Shown piece after piece: positions 52,780 to 63,091 of a stretch of 64,000 nucleotides of DNA. The number at the start of each line of letters is the position of its first letter. Position 1 is the first letter of the stretch. Below the pieces are notes generated by a model, which made no database searches, had not been told where the DNA came from, and saw nothing but the letters and a program-made list of their open reading frames with translations. Location: assembly GCF_001029265.1 (NCBI RefSeq), contig NZ_CP011856.1, forward strand, positions 682,001 to 746,000, written 5' to 3'. The translations under genes were made by a program, and so were the position numbers. Source of the stretch: Spiroplasma eriocheiris (lineage in GTDB: Bacteria > Bacillota_I > Bacilli_A > Mycoplasmatales > Mycoplasmataceae).

Positions 52780-53043
52780 CTAGACAAATAGTAAATCGTG
52801 GTGGCTATTATTGAGCACACTATTTTTATCTGATCAGGTTAAAGCATTACCATTGGGCGTTTTGTAACTACCTTCGCAACGCGTATCGTTTTTAATTGCC
52901 AAATAAGCACCAACTCCGCTAGAAACTAAATTACCAACAGAATTGGTACAAGCATTCACAAGAGCAGCAATCCCAGTCAGCAGAGCACCGCTAAGAGCAC
53001 CCCCTTTAAGAATAATTGTTTGTTGATTAGATAATTTTTGCAT
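52780..53043 (-). CDS. Small peptide with double-glycine leader, copy 1 (87 aa)
   Basis: Start ATG 53043 with AAGGGTGA upstream; a GTG three codons earlier is less likely. The leader MQKLSNQQTIILKGG matches copy 2 in MQKLS and KGG. After GG comes a Gly/Ala-rich hydrophobic core (ALSGALLTGIAALVNAC) with GxxxG-like spacing (NSVGNLVSSGVGAYLA), as in pore-forming class IIb bacteriocins, then a polar tail with a second Cys. The nearby greA has its own terminator, so the pair is a separate unit. Bacteriocin function is inference. Confidence 0.6.
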
Positions 53044-53102
53044 CGTAATCACCCTTCCTTTCTACTTCTTATTTATCAGATTGCCAGGGGTTTTCCTTGT
53101 TA

Positions 53103-53132
53103 AAATAAAAAAATAATTATTAATTAAAATAA
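53103..53132 (-). terminator. Terminator of greA
   Basis: AATAATTATT / AATAATTATT hairpin with T7, between greA and the peptide pair. Confidence 0.75.
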
Positions 53133-53609
53133 TTATTCGACATTATTAATACTTATTTTGTAAGGAGTCTGAATTCCTTTAATTTCAACAGTATCACCAA
53201 CTTTTTTACCAATAATTGCTTTTGCAATTGGTGATTCATTAGAAACCGTATTTTCAAAAGGGTTGGCTTCCACCGCCCCGACAATTTTAATTTCAAAGTC
53301 TTTATTAATAGCTAAATTAGTAAAACTAACTTTGCTTCCTAATTTTATAACTCCGGTTTTTGATTTAACTTCTTTAATTTCTTTTGCTTTTGTTAAAAAA
53401 GCTTCAATTTCTTTAATCCGTCCTTCTACTTCTGCTTGGCGGTTCCGAGCAGCATCGTAATCAGCATTTTCCGAAAGATCTCCCTGAGCACGGGCTTCTT
53501 TTAATTCTTCAATTACCGCGGGGCGGACTACATTAATTAAATTATTTAACTCCGCTTTTAATTCTTCCATCCCTTCTTTAGTTAATAAAATTTCTTCATT
53601 AATACTCAT
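53133..53609 (-). CDS. greA: Transcription elongation factor GreA
   Basis: GreA makes stalled RNA polymerase cleave its backtracked transcript. The coiled-coil tip has the acidic pair in EARAQGDLSENADYDAARNRQ, followed by the C-terminal FKBP-like domain (SNESPIAKAIIGKKVGDTVEI). Start at ATG 53609 is chosen for the AAAGGAGTG site 11 bases upstream; an in-frame start 12 codons earlier lacks one. 158 residues is normal. Confidence 0.95.
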   Translation of the reverse strand: MSINEEILLTKEGMEELKAELNNLINVVRPAVIEELKEARAQGDLSENADYDAARNRQAEVEGRIKEIEAFLTKAKEIKEVKSKTGVIKLGSKVSFTNLAINKDFEIKIVGAVEANPFENTVSNESPIAKAIIGKKVGDTVEIKGIQTPYKISINNVE

Positions 53610-53703
53610 CTGAATGTTCACTCCTTTATTATTTTCAACAACCAATATTATAACATTAATCTTAAATAATGTCTTATTTTTCCGTTAATTTTAGTTGTTT
53701 TCC

Positions 53704-54357
53704 CTAAAAAATTGCTTTCTTTTTTAATAATGATTTAATTTTTGTTGCAATCATGTCAATTGCAATTTCATTTGCTTCATAATATGGCACAATGATATCG
53801 GCATACTTAATACTTGGTTCAACAAAATACTCATGCATTGGTTTCACCGTTGTTAAGTACTGATTAATAACACTGTCAATACTACGGCCTCGTTCATTAA
53901 TATCACGCATTAACCGACGAATAAAGCGAATATCATCTTCGGTTTTAATAAAAATTTTAATATTTGCTAACTGACGAATTTGTTCAATTGCTAAGGCTAA
54001 AATCCCATCTAACATAATAACATCTGCTTCTTCAATATGGACAGTTTCGGTTGTTCGTTGGTGTAAAGTAAAATCATAAATCGGACGGTCAATTGGTTCA
54101 TTATTTTTTAGTTTATTAATATGGTCAACAAGTAATTCAATGTCAATTGAATCGGGGTGATCATAATTAATTAACTTTCGTTGTTCAAAAGTTAAGTCTG
54201 GTCAGTCTTTATAATAATTATCCATTGTTAAATAAACAATTTTTTGTCCTTTTAAAATATGAGCAATTTTAGTTGCCACTGTTGTCTTCCCACTAGCAGT
54301 TCCTCCGGCAATCGAAACTAGTTTCACAACATGGTTTTTCCCCCCGTGTTCCAAACA
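53704..54357 (-). CDS. udk: Uridine kinase
   Basis: It phosphorylates uridine and cytidine in nucleoside salvage. P-loop GGTASGKTTVA, the DNYYKDW region, DHPDSID and the RDINERGRS lid segment are family signatures. No ATG lies at the N-terminus; the TTG at 54357 is 8 bases after AAAGGAGG and gives the usual length (217). Confidence 0.93.
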
Positions 54358-54456
54358 ATCGTCCTCCTTTACATTTTTAAATTAATAAGATAAAACCTTT
54401 TTTATTTTAACATAGAATAAAAAAAGTTTAACCTTTCTGGCTAAACTTTTTTAGGA

Positions 54457-57066
54457 CTAATCATTCCGGCGTATCACTTCTTCATCACTAGCTGATGCTT
54501 TTGCAGGATGTTCGGGATGATGTTTTGCTTTTCAAACTTGGTATCATTTAAATTGCCCTTCTTCTGGATAGCGCGCATTAACTTTTTCGCGAATTTTATC
54601 CATTTCCATAAATGGTAATTTTGATCACATTGCCCGGTTTGTTTTTGGATTAACATATTGTTCTAAATGTTCTTCCATTAAAATTGTTGCTAATTTTTTA
54701 CTATTGTGAGTTCCGTAGAACATTTCCCGGTTTCGTTGAATTGAAACTCCTAATCCAATCGCTAGGAAACCAACAATTCAAACTAGTAAAATTGCAAATT
54801 GTTGCAGAACATACGAAGCATCCGTTCAGTTTGAACCAACAATTCCAATACTGTAAATAATGGCTCCCTGCGCATGAATTGAATAAGTATATGGTGCTAA
54901 GTAGCTGATTACATCAAAGAACCCCGCTTGCATAAAGGTTGGGAATGTTCCCCATCCTGATGATAAGTTAATAATTAATAAGATAACACATAAGAACTTC
55001 CCAATCGTTTCGTCGCGTAAACTAAACCATAAGGCCTGTTCAATAATGACAAAGACGGTGACGGTAAACATCATTCATAAATAAACTAGTCCAAAGGTTG
55101 GGCCAATCATTGATCATCCTAAGCCATAGACTGTTAACATTAAGATTGTACATTGAATTCAAGCCGTTACTAACATTAAGGTTGTTTTGCCTAAATATCA
55201 TGCAAATGGTCCGGCCGTTTTAACTCTTTTAGCACGGTCAAAGACAAATGTTTGCATTAGGGTTCCCACTCATAATCCAATACATAAGAAGAATTGTCCT
55301 AGTCCAATTCCATAAGGGTTAAAGTCACTTCCCACAATATTGGTTTGCATAATGCCCCCCCTAAATCAGGGAATAATAAGGAATTAATTCCTCCGCCTAA
55401 CGTTGATAAGAAATCATTCGCTTGGCTAGCTACACTATTGTCCCCGTTGACATTACCACCTAAAATTAATTGCGATAATACATCAATATTTGTTTGGAAA
55501 TTACCAACAAAAGTTCCCTTGACTGGATTATTAAGATCACCAAAGGCTAGAACATAAGCATTTTTCGGAGTCTTACTTGGAATACCATCCCCAAGTAAAC
55601 TTACTAAGCCCATTTTACTAAAGGCTCCAATTTGTGTCCCAGTAGTAATTAAATCTTTATAATTTTTAATAAAAACACTGGCTGCTCCTTTCCCAGTAAT
55701 TGGGAAATTATAAGCAGTATTTGGGATAATAGCTCCTTCTTGTTCTAATAATCCCGCCAGATTTCCAGCTGATCCTAATAGTTTTTTTACCCCATCAGCA
55801 TCAATTGCTAAACTTCCTAAGCCATTTGGTAAAGCGGCAGTTAGTTTTTCTGAAAGTTTGGGTGCCAACGCGGTTGCTAATAAATTACCGGTTTCACCAC
55901 TCATTAATGTATTTCATAAATTAGCAATTTGACTTAAAAAACCATCTGTTTGTCAGTCTTGCGTAATATCTGTTCCTGTTGTTCCTTCTAAAGTTAAACT
56001 TGGCAACGTTCAACTTGGATATTTCGCTTTAATTGCTGTTAACATTTCCTGGTTACGAATAACATATTCTTGGTCTTGAATAATATTAAAATCAACCGTT
56101 TTGGAAGTTGGTGAACCATGATCAGCCACTGTTAATTGTTCATTAACAGTCGCTGGCGCTTTAAATAACATGTTAGCTTTAACATCATTTAATTCTTTTT
56201 CTAATAACAACTGAATTGTTGTTTGTAAAACTTCGGGACCTAAATCAACTAGTAAACTACTTTTAAATTCATTAAAAATATACATAAATTGACCAAATAA
56301 AAAGTTATGTTTATAAGTTGATCAAAAGTTAATACCGCTGTGTTTTAAATCATTAATAAAATCAGTGGGGCTTTTTTGATCCGGAGTTGATTTTCCAGCA
56401 ATTTCGCGAAGAGTGGCATCAATATAGCCAATTAAATCACCAGTTAAGTTTTCTGGCATTTGTAACTGTACTCAGTATTTATCTTGATCTTTTACATTTC
56501 ATGACCCATCGCTATTTTGACTAGCAATGTTAGCAGCTGCTTCGCCACTTAAATATTTCAAATTAGTTAATTCCATGTTGTCATTAACTTTGACTCTAAA
56601 TTTATCTTGGTCTTTGTTATAAGAAATATTTGGTACTTTATTTTTTTCTCAGGATGACACTAAATCATCAACAACGCCCGCTTTACTATGAATTGTGGAT
56701 GCTGCTTTTTCAATTACAGTCCCACTAGTTGTTGTTATTTTAGTACCATTGGGAATACTATTTCAGTCCGTGTCAATTGTAATTGGTACTTGTGTACCAA
56801 CACCATTAGTTATAATATTCGCCAGCTCCGAGCGCTAAATTACCATCAACTGATTTTCCAGCAATTAACACCACTGGTTTATCGTTGTTAATAATTGCCA
56901 TCGGCGCCGAACCAATTTGGGGAATCGGGTTTCAGAATGCTCAAATACAAATAAAAGCATACAGAAAAGGAACAAAACAAATTGCCACAAACTTAATGAC
57001 CCTTTTTCTGCTACTAAAAACACGTTCTCTAAACTCGGCCTGAACAGTATCTAGATATCCTTTCAT
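54457..57066 (-). pseudogene. YhgE/Pip-type membrane protein, two frameshifts
   Basis: ATG 57066 starts a basic segment and a span (FVAICFVPFLYAFICIWAFWN), followed by a periplasmic-type domain (MAIINNDKPV) typical of YhgE/Pip proteins, which resemble ABC-2 exporters without an ATPase. The frame shifts near 56826 after DGNLALGAG; removing one base joins it to ANIITNGVGTQVP. It shifts again at a G7 run (55355-55361) after LLFPDLGG; G8 would continue into GIMQTNIVGSDFNPYGIG. The C-terminal part then holds about five spans and a His-rich tail to TAG at 54457. The repaired length is about 869. Either the gene is decaying or the sequence has two single-base errors. Confidence 0.75.
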
Positions 57067-57268
57067 AATTTTCTTCCTCTCTTAATTAAATTATTTAGTA
57101 CACAATATTTAATATATCACTTCTAAAAAGTTTGTCTAGGTTAATACCCAGAAAGTTTTAAAAAATTTAGGAATAATTCTTGCAAATTAGGGTAAATTTT
57201 ATAAAATTATCAAATGGACTAAATTAGACATTTATAGCTGACTCAACAACATTCTTGGCCAAAAAGAA

Positions 57269-57304
57269 AAAAACATAAATAATACTATAATGTGTATTAT
57301 TTAT
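57269..57304 (-). terminator. Terminator of the amino acid permease gene
   Basis: A perfect 13-base stem ACATAAATAATAC / GTATTATTTATGT with T6 on the minus side. Confidence 0.9.
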
Positions 57305-57316
57305 GTTACAGTTTTG

Positions 57317-59101
57317 CTAATCTTCATGGACTTCGGAATCTTCGGCTGCTTCTAATTCACTATAACGTTCAAAGATAATATTTAATTCCTCTAGCATATG
57401 CAGCGCATCCTGGCGGTTAGGGTTATCCGTTCCGGCATGTAACGCTTTATTTCGTACTAGATAACTTCGTAATTCATTCCGAATTTCTTTTGAAGTATAT
57501 TTTCAATCATCAACAACTTCAAATTCAGCATCCAGTTTTGCTTGTAACTCGGGACGAGTTTGCATTCTTTTCAAGTATTTGTGACGATAGTATGTGAAAT
57601 ACCATAATGTTCCAAACCCAGCGGAACTTCCAACAAAGGCTAGTTCAATCACCGTTCCAATTAAATGGCTTTCAAATTCATCACCCTTAGCAGTTACCAC
57701 CCCACTAATTAATGAGTAGTAGTGCCATGCAAAGGCAAATGCTAAGATTACAATAATAATTGGGAACGCTACTCACTCTCAAACTTGCATTTTAACTTTT
57801 TTCGTTGCTGCTAATTTTAAAGTAACAGCGACAACCATCCCATAAATAAAGATAGTAATTGCTGAAGAAGCTTCGGTTAAAGAAGAAATATCAAATGGTT
57901 GTTTATAAGTCATTGCTTGTTCAACAGTACACATAAAACCAAATTGATGAGTTAACGAAGCGCCCTTAACAATATCCGGAATTGCTAATCAAATAAAGAT
58001 CATCAAGGCCGTAATTGTTAAGTTTAACAAACTAGCCCGCACCGGAAGGCCATCTTTATTTAATTTACGTAGCCGATCTGGTAAAAATCCTTCTTTCGAT
58101 AGTGGTTGTAAACTCGTTCCTCCATATAATGCATTCTGCATCGCGACATTCATCTTTAACGCAAAAGCACTTAAGATCATAATAATCGGTCCCCCATATA
58201 AGATGACCTTATTGGAGAACTTGTTCCAACTTCCCATGTTCATATTTTGCACAAATTCATTAAAAGCGGCAAAGAAGATAATTGAAATTACAATATAGAA
58301 AATCGTACTAATTAACATAATTAGAATAATTCCTCGGCTAATATTTTTTTCCGGTTTCGAAATATTCCGCCCGGCTGTTGAGAAAACCTCAAATCCGGCA
58401 AAGAAGAAGAAACATGAATTAAAGGCCTTTACAAATCCTCCTAATGAGAACTTACTATTTTGCGACCAGTAACTTAAATTGTCCCCCCCATTTTGACATG
58501 CTAATACTAGCCCAGCCAAAATTAAGAATCCTGCAGTAATTCATTTAATAACTCCAGTTCCACTTGCTAATTTTTTATATAATTTCATTCCCCCAAAAAT
58601 TACTAATGCGGCAGACATGTAAATTACAATTCCGATTAAATCTAATCATAAATCACCGAATGCCCCCCAGTCCGCGGCATACCACGGTACTGTTACACTA
58701 CCATCAGGGTTAACTGTTGAAATTCAGTCGGCTCCAAAAGTACCACGAATTAACATCATAACTTGAATTGTAATTAAAAACGGTAATGAAATATATTGCA
58801 TAAAAGCAATAAAAATTCCTCAGAACTTTCCAAAACTAGTTCGCACATAAATATATGATGCCCCGTTGTTATCGGAATGGTGGACTCTCGCCATTTTGGC
58901 AAAAGCTCAGGCACAAATCCCGGCAATTAATCCTTCCACTGCAAATAACCAAATCACATGGATTCCAATTGAATCTGGTTGGTTAATATTTGAAAGAATG
59001 GCAAAGTTTCCAATAAACCCGATTCCAACAGTATAGTTAAATCCCAGTCAGACAAAATCAGCTAAACTAAATTTCTTAGTTTCTTTTTTTTGTTTAACCA
59101 T
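57317..59101 (-). CDS. APC-family amino acid permease (594 aa)
   Basis: About 12-14 membrane spans. The N-terminal ADFVWLGFNYTVGIGFIGNF corresponds to the unwound first helix (GxGxxG-type backbone site) of APC carriers; FFFFAGFEVFSTAGRNISKPEKNI is the sixth helix and following loop. The C-terminal 110 residues are cytosolic and charged. This is a cation or proton coupled amino acid importer or exchanger; the substrate is unknown. ATG 59101 has AAAGGAGT about 17 bases upstream, rather far. Confidence 0.88.
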
Positions 59102-59333
59102 AAAAAACTTTTTTACTCCTTTCCAGTTGTATTATTCTCGCTTACACCAACATTCTTAATATAAAAATATTATAAATAACATTACTATTAAGAAAAATTC
59201 TACTATTTTTTTCAAAATAATATGCTTTTTATTATAACCAAAAATAACGATAATGCAAATAAAATTAACAATTTTTTTGAAAATAATTATAGATTTTTAT
59301 TTCTCTGCTGTTTTCTTAGAAAATGATTGCTTG
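59102..59333. other. Intergenic region
   Basis: 232 A/T-rich bases upstream of the permease gene, with no ORF or clear hairpin. Confidence 0.35.
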
Positions 59334-59900
59334 TTAAAAGGCCAGAAGAGAATAATCATAGCAAATTGCTAGGATTAAGATAAAAATCAAAATCAAATAA
59401 TATTTTCTTGAACGGTTATTAAAACTATTAGTTGCCAATCATCTTACTTTTGTCATTTCATCACCTGACCTTGTAAAAATGTCTTCATGGGGGTCTTGTT
59501 CAGGAAAATTAATGCTAATTTTGTTAAGATTGTCGGAGTTACTCGATGGTTTGCCCTGACAACTAAATTTTTTTCGCGAATTTTTTGTTAAAAAAGTTCT
59601 TAAAATACTAATTGGTAAAACAATGAAACCTTCTGTTCATGATATTTTTTTAATATATGGATTATTTTCTAACTGCGACTTTTGAAATAAGCCTGCATTT
59701 CCCCCGTTACATTCAAAATACAATAATAAATCCAGATCAGTAATTCGTTGTTTAGTATAATCTCACTCAACTTTTAAAAAAATTAAATCCTCTTTGTTAT
59801 TTCAGTAAAGATCATTATTTTTAATTTGCTTAATAAAACGATAATATCTTTTTTTACAATTTGAACAAAGAAGTTTAATAATTGGTTGATTATTAATCAT
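59334..59900 (-). CDS. Zinc-ribbon-like tail-anchored protein (188 aa)
   Basis: Translation with TGA as Trp gives an ORF from ATG 59900 (AAGGAGTGCTGAGG upstream) to TAA 59334. LLCSNCKKRYYRF at residues 10-22 has a CxxC pair, and another Cys follows near residue 65 (YFECNGGNAG). The middle is polar, and the last 25 residues are a membrane span (YYLILIFILILAICYDYSLLAF), so the protein would be tail-anchored with its domain in the cytosol. I do not recognise the family. Confidence 0.65.
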
Positions 59901-60044
59901 CTTCCTCAGCACTCCTTTTAAAACAATATCATGTTTTAAGTTCAATAGTTTTTTCATTTATTCTTTGTTCAGGGTTTTACTGATTCAATTTTTGGAAATA
60001 TTAGGTTGTTATGATTTTAAAATAGTTTTTTCTTGTAATTTTTA

Positions 60045-60644
60045 TTAATTAATTAAAATTTGTTTTCAATAATCAGTAGCAGTCGCAATATTTTTACTTT
60101 TTTGGCTTTTTAAATTGGCATAGACGTTAAAAAATGATTGGTGGTGTTCTCACTTAATTCCTAAATAGTTGCTAACAAAAATTAGCTTGTCTAGTAAAAA
60201 TTTTCAGAGGTTTAAAAGCAAAAAATACATAAAATTAAATAGTTGAATAATTAATAATATTATTAATTCAACTGCTCCAATTATCAAAACAGTATAAAAA
60301 CTACTATTGAAAATTCCCAGGTCTTTTAAATTTCAGTACATGTTAACTAAGAAATGAATGATTAGTAATTTAATTAAAGCATTATGTTCTAATAGTAAAT
60401 ATAAATAAAAGATAAAAATTAAAGAACCAATTAAATAACCAACCCCACAGATGTTTTGAAAAATAATACTACCAAAAAACTTTTTGTGTTTTGATAAATT
60501 GGGCATTTTGGCTAATAATCGGTGTAGAAACAATCGAAACGCACGAAAAAATTGTTCAGTCAACACAAAAAAGACTGTCACAATAAATATCCAAGATAAA
60601 ATTAAGCCATTAAAAGACGTAAAAATAGTGGTCCATAACATCAT
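60045..60644 (-). CDS. Membrane protein of unknown function (199 aa)
   Basis: The ATG at 60644 is preferred (AAGGA 8 bases upstream) over an in-frame ATG at 60662. Three or four spans (about residues 5-30, 50-75, 95-130) and a soluble basic tail of about 60 residues. No motif is recognised. The promoter carries a TTGTATACAA palindrome over its -35, like the citrate operon promoter, suggesting shared control. Confidence 0.6.
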
Positions 60645-60697
60645 CGTTTCATTCCTTAACATCGTAGTTTTTTCGTTGTTTGTATGCTAATACGTTT

Positions 60698-60726
60698 ATT
60701 ATACACTAATTATTTTTTGTATACAA
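60698..60726 (-). promoter_or_regulatory. Promoter with TTGTATACAA palindrome
   Basis: On the minus strand TTGTAT (60721-60726), 17 bases, TATAAT (60698-60703). The palindrome TTGTATACAA spans 60717-60726, the core of the box found twice in the cit promoter at the same place relative to the -35. Confidence 0.6.
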
Positions 60727-60731
60727 AAAAT

Positions 60732-60757
60732 AAAAACCACCCCGGGCGGAATGGTTA
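60732..60757 (-). terminator. Terminator of the efp operon
   Basis: AACCA ... TGGTT stem with a G/C-rich loop, followed by TTTATTTTTT on the minus strand. Confidence 0.7.
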
Positions 60758-60759
60758 AC

Positions 60760-61065
60760 TTAATGATGAAAGTTAATGTTAATATTTTTGGGTTTAATTT
60801 TTAAAGTATAATCTAATTCTTTTTTAATTGCATCATATAATTCTTGCGCTAAGACTGGTAAGTTTTCAGCTTGTAAAACCTTTCCGCTTACAAAAATGTG
60901 TAAGAAGTTATCTTCATAAATTCGACACTTAATTTGATCGGCAAAGAACTGTTCAGTCATATCCCGTAAAGCGTACGAAACAATTTTGCGAATCACTAAT
61001 AAACTAACATTTAAATTACCGCGATAATTCTTATCAATTAATAATAAAGTATTATTATCCATCAT
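60760..61065 (-). CDS. Asp23/Gls24-like protein (101 aa)
   Basis: A small alpha/beta protein with the segment IRKIVSYALRDMTEQFF and an amphipathic helix VLAQELYDAIKKELDYTL. Size and position next to efp match the YqhY-type Asp23 proteins that follow efp in Firmicutes. Function there is poorly known, linked to envelope or lipid homeostasis. AAGGAG precedes ATG 61065; 14 bases separate it from efp. Confidence 0.6.
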   Translation of the reverse strand: MMDNNTLLLIDKNYRGNLNVSLLVIRKIVSYALRDMTEQFFADQIKCRIYEDNFLHIFVSGKVLQAENLPVLAQELYDAIKKELDYTLKIKPKNININFHH

Positions 61066-61079
61066 TTCAAACTCCTTAA

Positions 61080-61637
61080 TTATGCGCGACCCGCATATTT
61101 ACCATCACTGGTATTAATACTAATGATTTCCCCTTCTTTAATAAACAAGGGAACTTGCAATTCCCAGCCAGTTTCCACAATGGCTTTTTTCATTGCTCCC
61201 GAAGAAGTATCACCTTTCACGGCCGCTTCTGCTTCAATAACTTGTAAATCAATTTTATCAGGAAGAATAACTCCTAAGACTTCTCCTTCATATTTGGTAA
61301 CACTAGCAGTTACCCCTTCTTTGAAAAAGTTTTTTTCTCAAGTTAAGCGTTCACTCGGAATTTCAACTTGGTCATAAGTTTGACTGTCCATAAAAACTAG
61401 GTTAACCCCATCATCATAGAGATATTGCATCTCAACTTTATCAATCATTGCTTTTTCAACCTTATCACCACCCGTAAAGGTAATCGAAGTAGTAGCCCCG
61501 GTGCGTAAATTCTTGGCTTTGGTTTTAACATGGGCTTGTCCTCGCCCTGATTTTGAATGTTGGGCTTCAATTACAACATAAATATTACCTTCATATTGAA
61601 AAGTCACCCCTGGTTTAAAGTCATTTACATTAATCAT
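61080..61637 (-). CDS. efp: Elongation factor P
   Basis: EF-P relieves ribosome stalling at proline stretches. The 185 residues have domain I with VIEAQHSKSGRGQAHVKTK, domain II and the end GEIISINTSDGKYAGRA. The tip loop that enters the peptidyl transferase centre reads SGRGQ, with Arg at the position modified on Lys in E. coli. Start ATG 61637 with AGAAAGGAAAA upstream. Confidence 0.96.
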
Positions 61638-61731
61638 ATCTTTTTCCTTTCTTGGTAATTAATATCAATGGCAATTATTAAATCTCTCCTAATTATAAAC
61701 TATTAAGTGCTTTTCGCCAACCAAAAATGAG

Positions 61732-62838
61732 TTATTTAATTGGGAGATCAATAATTTTAGCATCCCGATTTTCTGATAAAAAGTTATCTTTAATTAAAGC
61801 ATTATATTTGGCAAAGATTTCATCTTGTAAAATTCGTCATTTAATTTTTTGCTTTTTATTATTAGTATTCATCATTTTAAATTCCCGTAAGACTTCTCTT
61901 CGTAATTTTTGGTATAATTTTTTATCAATATCTAATAATTCTAAGCGAATGTAATTATTAAAGAAGGTTAAAATTAAGGCACTCACTGGACCCGAGAAAA
62001 ATGCCATTAAGATGGTAGCATAACTAATCCACGAGTATAAATGGTTTAAGCGGTCTTGTAAAGGATAATTGCCCAGAAATAATAACCCAACACCTAAGAC
62101 AATTAGCATACTATCAACAGCAATCCGACAGGCCGGATATGGTAAACGTGTAATTTGCGATAATTCCGATGATAACCCATTATAAGGTCCCGGGAGCATT
62201 TTGGTTGCCACAATAATTCCTAACCCCAAACAAAAGGCTAAATAACTAGCTCATAAAATTCAACTTCGTACTCATTCATTTCAGATGGCTTCGTTGCCGG
62301 TCATATTAGTTGGATCAATTGGTTTAATATTTCAATCGGGATTAATAATTCAAATATTAAGTTTCACTGCTAATGGCCATAAGAAAACCGGAATTAAATC
62401 TAGAATAATTTTAATAATTTCATCAAAAATAATATTTAAAGTTAAGATTTTTTGTTTCTTAAATTGAAAAATTTTAATTGTTTTAAAGAGAACAACGACT
62501 AGTCAAAAACAAGTATAAATAATTAATAGCGAAATTGAATAATATTCAGCAATATTACTTCCCCCTTTTACTCAAATATCAGCAGCTAATGAAAAAACTA
62601 GCAAGTCTTCATTGACAACCCCTAAGTTTAAGTCCATATATAAGGCATTTGCTAACCCAAAAATATAAACTCCTAATAAGTAAAATAAAAAGCGAACTAA
62701 AATTGATCGATAATGACTCTTAAAGAATACTTTCTTTTCATTAATATATAATTGGAAGGCCTTTGTTTTTTCATGAAATTCTTTTAATACTAAGTACTTT
62801 TTATAACGAGTTTTAATTTTTTTATTTTTATTATCCAT
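61732..62838 (-). CDS. YczE/YitT-type multispan membrane protein (368 aa)
   Basis: The N-terminal 45 residues are basic and cytosolic. About six spans follow, with LGLGIIVATKMLPGPYNGLSS (a glycine-rich loop as in YczE/YitT proteins) near residue 205 and RLPYPACRIAVDSMLIVLGVGLLFLG after it. The last 75 residues are charged and soluble. It differs from the 405-residue protein at 49357 in lacking the DUF2179 tail. Function unknown. Confidence 0.7.
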
Positions 62839-63091
62839 TGTTTTTGCACATCATTCATCCTCGGCCCCCTAATATTTTCTAAATTAATAATATTATTATT
62901 CTTATTCCCAATAATTCTTATCAATAATTATCTTATTTATAATAATTTTAACATACATTCAAAAAAGTCAAAAAAGAAAACATTTTTTTTGACAAAAAGA
63001 CTTTTTTTTTTTTTTTATTCAATTACAATTAAAATAATTATTATTCCCTTGTTGAATAGCTATTAACACCCAGAAAGGAAACTCTATCACC
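62839..63091. other. Divergent intergenic region with T15 tract
   Basis: A T15 run at 63002-63016 lies upstream of the plus-strand lipoprotein. TTGACA stands just before it (62989-62994), and a -10-like TAAAAT follows at 63030-63035, so the tract lies in the -35 to -10 region of any promoter here. The AGAAAGGAAA site of the lipoprotein is at the end. Confidence 0.5.

Noticed and set aside
54474-54656. Minus-strand ORF near the end of the YhgE-type gene
   Set aside because: It is in a different frame from the C-terminal part, which continues with conserved membrane segments to TAG at 54457.
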